A stretch of 64,000 nt of DNA from Raphanus sativus (taxonomy: Eukaryota > Streptophyta > Magnoliopsida > Brassicales > Brassicaceae), in assembly GCF_000801105.2 (NCBI RefSeq), contig NC_079519.1, forward strand, positions 13,390,668 through 13,454,667. The letters run 5' to 3'. Of the stretch, positions 57,468-64,000 are shown piece by piece. How positions within the stretch are numbered: the stretch's first letter is position 1; each line of letters opens with the position of its first letter. A program made the position numbers and the translations under genes. The notes beneath the pieces were generated by a model. It was not told the DNA's origin. It worked only from the letters and a program-made list of their open reading frames with translations, and ran no database searches.

Positions 57468-60463
57468 TCAATTTTCAAAGTCATAGACCTCAGACTTCTC
57501 CCATGGTGAAGGCACATATCGTGTCATAGCTTCAGCGTAAATGGGATCGTGTGCAGCCTCCCATAAGTCCACACCAAGCTTCTGTCTGCAACCCATGATG
57601 ATTTCATCATCCACCAAACTGAAGTCGAGACCAAGCATAAGGCATTCCAAATGCTTGAGCGCGTATGGACCACAATCACAACAACTCTTGTTCAATCTCT
57701 TTTTCATAGGAACATCCACGATAGTATATGCTAAGAGGAGTAGCGGCTTCTGTCTTTCAGGTGGTGCAACTGCCTTCACTATCCTAGGAATCAGATCAGC
57801 AAACTTATCAACGTATTGTCTATTTTCCCCGACTGCAATCATGCACTTCCACTTTTTTTCAATGATGTTGACACAAACAGCAACCTAGTTATTACCAGCA
57901 TTGGACATTACAAAATTTATAAATGAAGAAATGTAAACAAAGACGTGTATATGAGTGAATGATTACCATTTACAAACATAGGAAAGTAGAGCCGATCAAC
58001 ATCGACACCCCAAACTTGATCAGTCCGCCCATGAGATGGAAGCTCTCCTCTGCCGTACCCAAGAAGAAATATGATGATTTTGGAGCATTTTGGAGCACTT
58101 TAGAGATTTTACCCGAGAAGGACCATATCGACCATTCGAGGTCGACAATGAGATGCGCGTCGATCGATGTACACTCAGTACTATCGATCGACACTCAGTC
58201 GCAGAAGCCCACATTTGGTCACAACTGACTTGAAGCCCAAGACACCATCTATTTACCATAATGCCCCTGACGTGTTTTAACCTAATTATTCTAGTATTTA
58301 TGTCTTGCCTATGTGTTTTGGCAGACAACGGTTTTTCTAAGATAGTTTTTAGTTTCATAGTTTTGGTGAGAGAGAGAGAGTTGTTAAATCTGAGAGCATT
58401 CTTGAACACCATTTATTTATCTATTCTATTACAGATGTTTTTATGATTTTGTCTATGTGTTACTTGGCTATGTCTGAGTAGACACCTTTTGTTAGATTTG
58501 AGGTTCAAATAGGTATGAGGGATTAGCCCAAAATATGATTACCTGAGCATGTGATATTCATCTTTGAAGATCATGCTTAATGCTTGTGTAGGAGTAGCTA
58601 ACCTACACATGAATACAAAGATACAATCCTTGGATCTATCTTCTTAGAGCCAACAACTCATCTGGAACAAGCGACAACTGACTGGGTGATTGTTTGGTGA
58701 ACTGTATTCAACCTACGATCGGTAAAGCTTACTAGTAGCGCATCGATCGATACTCCAATAGACTTCTATCACATAGACAAAATAGAACACATCTTCCTGG
58801 CCGATACCGTAGATGACACTAGCACAAGAGACACGTAAACCAAACAAGCCAAATTAATATTTTAGAAAGTGGGGCAGACTAGTTTTTCTTTACCCCGCGT
58901 TTGGACCTTCTCAACGATGACTGTGAAGTCAATGGCTTCATAGGTGATGGCTTGCTCGGTGATAGGTCTCCGAGCTCAACTACAACCCTTGCTTCCTTAC
59001 GTGAATCTCTAAGCTCTGCTTTCATCTGCTCAAATTTCTCATCCATCTGTTTCTGTAGCCTCAGTTCCAATCCAGAGAAATTCGCCTCAAGCAACTGTGT
59101 CACAAGAGCTTTCATATCTTCACTAAAAGGTGCTTGCTTTGGTCCACTAAAGAGAACCTTATGCTTCCTTTTCTCCATACCACGATCCGAAAGCCTCTTC
59201 TCTCTCTTTCTCTTTTTAGATGTCACATCTAGGTTCCTTGATCCTCTTGGAGTCTGAAAGTCTTCATCACTCTCATTCCCATTTTCTTCAACATTCCCGG
59301 CATCTTCAACATTCACAGCTTCGTCATTAAGATCTAAAGAAATCTCCTAAGTGTTTTCGAACTCCAAAATATGCTTACTTACTGAAGTCATGCTTCTTCC
59401 TTATCAACTCCTTCAGAACGATGATTCTATCATCCTCCACATCACCAGCTCTGCGAAACTGTTCACTATAGACAACAACCATATTTCCTCTCCATGAGAT
59501 GTATGGAAAAGTGACATCCTACAGAAGAAAGGTAAAGAAAGTTAATCCTAAAAACTCATTTGAAAGCGGATTAAAGCATCTTAAATAGAAATAATTACCT
59601 CGTTTGTGAAGATGCTCTCCAATTGAATGATCTCGTCATATGACACCTTCGCAGCTCCCATCCAGTTAACGCATCTAGGACCATCCTTAAAACCTTTATC
59701 CAGTTTTTTTACCGCAGAGCTTTCCAATCTTTGGTACAGCTTCCATTGCCCAAATCTGCAAGGCGTAGGAGAATCCATCTAACACGTAACTAGTAGTCTT
59801 CTCAGATAAGACGTCACGTGTTTTGGCTACTGACTCGCAGAGGAAGTCATAAGCAGCAACTCCCCAAGAATACCTTCCAAGCTTCTCAAGATCCATGACC
59901 ACCTTGATGTATTTGAGGGGGATATTAGCCTTCTCATCTCTCGCTAAAACCACATACATAATGATGCAAAGGTAGACCTATCTTATGCGATCTGCATTGC
60001 GCCACTTTTTAACCGCATTCTTGTGCTTATTCCACAGATTGTAGATTGTAATCCCTTCTTTCTTCTTCAATACCTTGCTCCAGAAACCATCATCAACATC
60101 CCAGTCATTGAACTCCTTAAGCGAGATACTAGTATCGCACTGAAGCCCGGTTATTGCGTGGAACTCTTGCAATGAAAAGCGAAGTGGTCTCCTCGCAAAG
60201 AAAAACCAGAGCTCGTGCAGTTTGTAAGTCACCAGCTCCCTACACAAGAAACTGTGTATCACTCTCGCGGAGAACCTAAGACCATTCTCATGCAGCTTAA
60301 AAATCTGACTAAAAACCGGATCTTTCTTCACTTCTCTCAACTCATTTGGCAGCCATTCGACCAACTTTCTGATAATGTAGTCGATCCTGCAGTTGTTATT
60401 GATCTGAGTCACTTGGCTCTCCTCGCCCTCCTTAAAAATCCTCTTCGGTAACTCCTGAGACAT
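57468..60463 (-). pseudogene. DUF1985/Ulp1-like gene of the second MULE, broken
   Basis: Read from 60463 downward. A DUF1985 domain (LRFSARVIHSFLCRELVTYK, RPLRFSLQEFHAITGLQCD) has an in-frame stop at about 59978 and continues to about 59700. A DGPRCVNWMGAAKVSYDEII segment follows, then VTFPYISWRGNMVVVYSEQF (about 59520-59455) and a basic/acidic linker (59316-58879). An Athila-type LTR interrupts at about 58790-58070. After it come LPSHGRTDQVWGVDVDRLYF, a small intron, a catalytic-core remnant in which the His-Trp of the active site is replaced by Asn and a stop (about 57880), and the Cys box (CDCGPYALKHLE). Loss of His, stops and insertion make it inactive. Confidence 0.85.
58070..58790 (+). 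mobile_element. Athila-type LTR fragment inside the Ulp1 pseudogene
   Basis: It begins near GATTTTGGAGCATTTTGGAG and carries TCGATCGATG motifs at about 58160, 58183 and 58742, the gggattagccc block near 58530 and gctaacctacacatga near 58600. It stops after the cgatcgatactccaatag block, lacking the usual LTR end. It is close to the copy at 61640-62367. Exact ends and target duplication are not resolved. Confidence 0.75.
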
Positions 60464-61400
60464 ATCTATAAGCCATGAAAATGTTGTTAGTTCAAAAGTA
60501 TCAATATCATCACACAAATAATGATAGCAACAACAATCATGTCTAGAATCAAAGAAAAAACAATTGTAACGAGAGCACAAACTATGAAAGTACATATTTT
60601 ACAACACATGTTCCAATCGGACAACAACTACTCTAAGAGTACAAACACTTAAGGAGAACAACTAGCCTACATTACAATCGGACAACATCTACATTTTTTC
60701 CAGTTAATAGACAAGAAGTTGTTCAATCGATCAATCAACAACAATGAAGTCTACAATCGAAGAAAACATATTGTAATGAGTGTACAAACAAAGAAAGAAC
60801 TTATTTTCGAACACATGTCTACAACTAATCTAAGGATTCAAACACAATAAAACAACAACTAGTCAACCCTAAGGTCGAACAACACTAAGATTTCAAGACT
60901 CGAATTTCCCCCCTTTCCAAAAACCTTAATCGATATTCTACAACTAGAGATAATAAAAATAAACATGCATGATTTAAAAGTGCTGTATAAAATGATTAAC
61001 CAAACCATAAAACTCATGTTCTCTAAGAGAAATGACAAATGGGGTAAAAAAAATGTGTTAATGAAATCAATAGAAGTAATCGATTACATACTGTTAACAA
61101 CCGTGAGATTTTGATGAAATTGATGGAAGAACACTTCGATTTGGAATTGACCCGTCCGACGAACCTAGATAACGAAGAAAACGTCGATTTCGTTGTTTGG
61201 GGAGTCGGATCGAAGAGGAAGATGGTGACCTATTATTAGATAGAAGGGCAGATGAAAATATCGGCGGAGAAGACAAGGGCAGATGACGAACCCTAAATCG
61301 CCATGGGAGCAAGCTCGGCGGAGAAGACAGTAAAAAAAATTAGGGCGTCGATCCCTTTTACCCGTGTTCCTCTTTTGTTCTATTTTTAATTCCTTTTTTA
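60464..61400 (-). promoter_or_regulatory. Leader and upstream region of second Ulp1-like gene
   Basis: The stretch before the Met at 60463 is AT-rich and intron-like to about 61090, preceded by a GC-richer block (61094-61320) resembling a first leader exon, as in the other MULE. It has no domain of its own. The right end of the second MULE probably lies just beyond, but I see no clear terminus. Confidence 0.35.
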
Positions 61401-61639
61401 CTTCTTAAATGTTTAAAATATTAAATCTATTACAAAAAATAATATTTATAATTATAATTCAATTAGAAAAATAGATTTTAAGGGTATTATAGTATTTACA
61501 AGAATTAAATTCCTAGTTTTCTAAAACATCTTGTAAAAATTCTATTGTGACAAATCCTAGTTCAAACTGTCCTAATATTCTAATTTTCCCTATATTTAAT
61601 CTATTTTGGAGTCTAGATAGCATATTTACATGTTCATGA
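61401..61639. other. AT-rich spacer, no gene seen
   Basis: Simple AT-rich sequence between the second MULE's upstream region and an Athila-type LTR. Confidence 0.35.
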
Positions 61640-62367
61640 GCAATTGGAGGAAAGATGGTAATTTTGGAGCATTTTGGAGCACCTTAGAGATTTCACCCGA
61701 GATGACCATATCGACCAAACGAGGTCGACAAAGAGAAACACGCGTTGATCGATACGCCTCAAGTGATATCGATCGATATTTAGCACGTAGAAGCCTAGTT
61801 TGGTCACAGCCGACTTTAAGCCCAAGACTCCATCTATTTACCAAGATGCCTCTAACGAGTTTTAACCTAATTATTCTAGTATTTATGTCTTTCCTAAGTG
61901 TTTTGGCACATAAACGGTTTTTCTTAGAGTTTTAGACATAGTTCCTATCTAAAGGATTTGTGTGGAGAGAGTTACAATTGAGAGCTTTCTTGAACACCAT
62001 TGTTTTTATTCTATCTATTCTATGAAGCTTTATTTAATTGTTATGATGTTTTGCTTAGATATGTCTGAGTAAACACCCTTGTTAGATTTATGATTCAAAT
62101 AGGTTTTGAGGGATTAGCCCCAACTATGAATACTTGAGCATGTGATATTCATCTTAGAAGATTGCTCTTAATGCTTGTATAGGAGTAGCTAACCTATACA
62201 TGATGACAGTTCATATAATCCTTGGATCTATCTTCTTTAAGTTAGGAATTTTCTGAAAATAAGCGACATCTGATTTGGAAAACTCCTTAGCGAACTGTTA
62301 TCAACCCACACTTAAAGCTTACTAGGCGCATCGATCGATACTCCTATAGAGTCATCGATCAATATAT
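61640..62367 (+). mobile_element. Athila-type LTR fragment
   Basis: It parallels 58070-58790: TTTTGGAGCATTTTGGAGCA, TCGATCGAT motifs at about 61748, 61770 and 62334, and gggattagccccaactatga at 62109. It breaks off after atcgatcaata near 62367, where an unrelated LTR-like sequence begins. Confidence 0.75.
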
Positions 62368-62760
62368 GTGATATATGGTGTTTTAGATATCTTGTATATA
62401 TGTTTTCTAATTGGTTTTCAAGTCCTTATCGAGTCTTTCTAGTCCTTTTTCGAGTAATTACAAGTATGAAGTTGCATTAGATGGGAGATGGACCAGCTGG
62501 AATAAAAGATGCAGAAAATAGTGCAATCTGGTGATTTTCACGCAGAGCAGTCTGATAACTGTTCCCGATCAAGCGGAGCAACCGAGTGCCTATTCCAGCG
62601 GCAAAGATTATTAAGAAAATTACAAGACATCTTGTGTCCTAATTATCCTCTTTTTTTCTCTCCCAGCCGCATGTGGCTTTGATATATCTTATTTTTCTGT
62701 TTCTCACTATTATAATACACTTCTTTTCGAATCAAATGCTAGTATAGACCACTTGGGGTC
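62368..62760 (+). mobile_element. LTR-like fragment of another family
   Basis: It starts TGTGATATATGGTGTTTTAG, followed by TTTCTAATTGGTTTTCAAGT and a CGAGTCTTTCTAGTCCTTTTTCGAG phrase of the kind seen in Brassicaceae gypsy LTRs. A GC-richer middle contains agcggagcaaccgagtgcc. No coding domain or paired LTR is in view. Confidence 0.4.
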
Positions 62761-63130
62761 CAAAAAATCTGGATTAGACCCATCTCTTTTCCTTTTTATT
62801 TTGCATTTAAATTTAAATAGAAATCTAAGTAAAATTACTAAAAAACCTAAGGACTTAAACATATTTACTAAATTGTGCCATTTTTATCCGACCCAGAATC
62901 CGACCCACCCGAAACCCGACCCAATTAACCCTAAATCTTCTTCTTCTTCTCCCCCTTTCTTCTCCATCAATGGTTATTGGTCTTTAAAATAAAATTAAAA
63001 AATTTCTTCAACTATCCGGCAATTTTCTCTTTTATTTCTCAAATTGATCAATCCATAGTCATATTTAATCAATTATAACTTACCCAGAATCAAATTTCAT
63101 GTTTTACATATTAGATTCAAAATAAAGAAG
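62761..63130. other. Leader-like AT-rich sequence
   Basis: It contains ATCCGACCCAGAATCCGACC and related CCGACCC phrases (about 62887-62925) and a cttcttcttctcc tract. The open frame through it has no domain. It may be the upstream part of a further repeat element running off the window. Confidence 0.35.
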
Positions 63131-63134
63131 AACG

Positions 63135-64000
63135 TGGAGTATTACTAGTACAACTAGTACAATTCGAATTAGTACAACTGATACAACTAAAACAAGTATA
63201 ACTAGTACAAATGGTTTGAGTATAACCGATATAACTGGTACAAATACAATGCGTATAACTAGTACAAATTTACAATTGATATGGTGATATTTGGTTTTTT
63301 GTTCTCAGCGTATTAATGATTCTATAGAAGATGATGATGCAGAACTAATGAAAATATTGGTCTAATCATCATGCCTATATGTGTCAACATATGTTAAAAG
63401 TTTGTTTTCTATAATATTTAATTTAGATAATGATTTTATTTTACTAGTTGTACTATTTTTTAAAAAAATCCATCTTCACTTTTAGCTCTCGAAGCCTAAA
63501 AAACCAACTGCAAAGCTTAGAAAAAGTTATAGTAGGTTCAGATATGTTTTGTAATATCCTATAAGACAACTAGAATAAGTATATCCTGTATAATTAGTAA
63601 AACTGAAAAGCGTACGTATAACTAGTACAACTCTGTAACTAATATGGTTATATTGGTTTTTCAGCGTATGAATGATGCGAGAAAAGATAATTGTGTATAA
63701 CAAATGAGATAAGTTATTCTAATATTTTCTCTCATGCATGTATCAAAATACGTGAATATTTTGTTGTATATAATATTCATTTGGATAGTAATTTATTTAA
63801 TCAGTTGTACTACTTGTACAAGTTGTAGTGTGGGGTCTGAAAAATTGCAATATAAGAAGATTTAAAAGAGTATACTGCAAAAATGATATAGAAACCCTCA
63901 CGGATTTGAAAGTGATGTATAGGCTTCATGTTTGGTGTTTATACTATGATAATAATAGTTCAACTTGTGCATCTGGTTTAACTATAATAGTAGTACCAAT
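63135..64000. repeat. Degenerate tandem units with ACTAGTACAA motif clusters
   Basis: TAACTAGTACAA and close variants cluster at about 63148-63270, 63580-63635 and, inverted (TTGTACTAGT-like), at 63440-63455 and 63795-63825. The blocks from about 63250-63460 and 63615-63820 are similar along their length (ttggttttt...cagcgtat.aatgat..., ...ataatattyattt.gatagt/aat.attttatt...gttgtacta), giving a repeat period of about 360 bases. No protein domain is seen. Confidence 0.6.

Noticed and set aside
62753..62992. 79-codon open frame as a gene
   Set aside because: It is low-complexity with an Asn/Pro-rich reading of CCGACCC repeats and has no domain. It is more likely leader-like repeat sequence.

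Overview
This is a transposon-dense window from a plant nuclear genome, most likely Brassica or a close Brassicaceae relative. The evidence is the type of repeats present (Athila-like elements full of TCGATCGA/Ser-Ile-Asp motifs, CACTA ends reading CACTACAAGAAAA, Ulp1-carrying MULEs with GTCGTC palindromes, a TRIM with an initiator-Met primer site) and one Brassicaceae-style neprosin/DUF239 gene. I see only one ordinary host protein gene, at 27349-33034. Almost everything else is mobile DNA in several nested layers.

Left part, 1-21731: a minus-strand Athila-like Ty3/gypsy element forms the scaffold. Its 5' LTR is at about 21238 to 18836, the primer site at 18828-18811, gag from 18717, and a degenerate protease plus a Ser-Ile-Asp-rich region ends at 3119. 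It was hit by (a) a chromovirus-like solo LTR, 19364-20552, with CTCCT target duplications inside its LTR, (b) a Helitron, 16160-17494, inside gag, and (c) a second Athila-type solo LTR in plus orientation, 5373-5860 plus 14297-14966, with CTCTT duplications. That solo LTR was in turn split by a large non-coding Tat-lineage-like element (LTR 5861-7825, interior 7826-12113, LTR 12114-14296). A partial sister copy fills 1-3118. The Tat-like LTRs carry a striking GC-rich minisatellite.

Middle part, 21732-41501: a one-ended CACTA remnant (21732 to about 23800), a repeat-poor AT-rich stretch, a gypsy LTR fragment, then the seven-exon neprosin-family gene, whose introns collected small retroposons. 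A complete CACTA element (33813-40933, GTT duplications, matching termini) follows. It carries a broken tnp2-type transposase, a broken Transposase_24-type gene, hairpin-forming interior repeats and a Stowaway MITE.

Right part, 41502-64000: a complete Mutator-like element (41502-51159) has about 45-bp imperfect terminal inverted repeats and a 9-bp duplication TTGTAATTG. It carries an open 794-residue MURA-type transposase facing a DUF1985/Ulp1 SUMO-protease-like gene. The introns of the latter, and the element's flanks, are packed with palindromic GTCGTC/GACGAC arrays. Beyond a copia remnant, a complete TRIM and a SINE-like copy lies an older relative of the same MULE type in mirror orientation. 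It has a broken transposase, a GRF-zinc-finger gene and a broken Ulp1 gene split by another Athila-type LTR. The last 1.2 kb holds degenerate tandem units rich in an ACTAGTACAA motif.

The main biological interest is the pair of transposon cassettes coupling a Mutator transposase with a SUMO-protease-like gene, and the palindromic arrays that fill the introns of the better-preserved copy.
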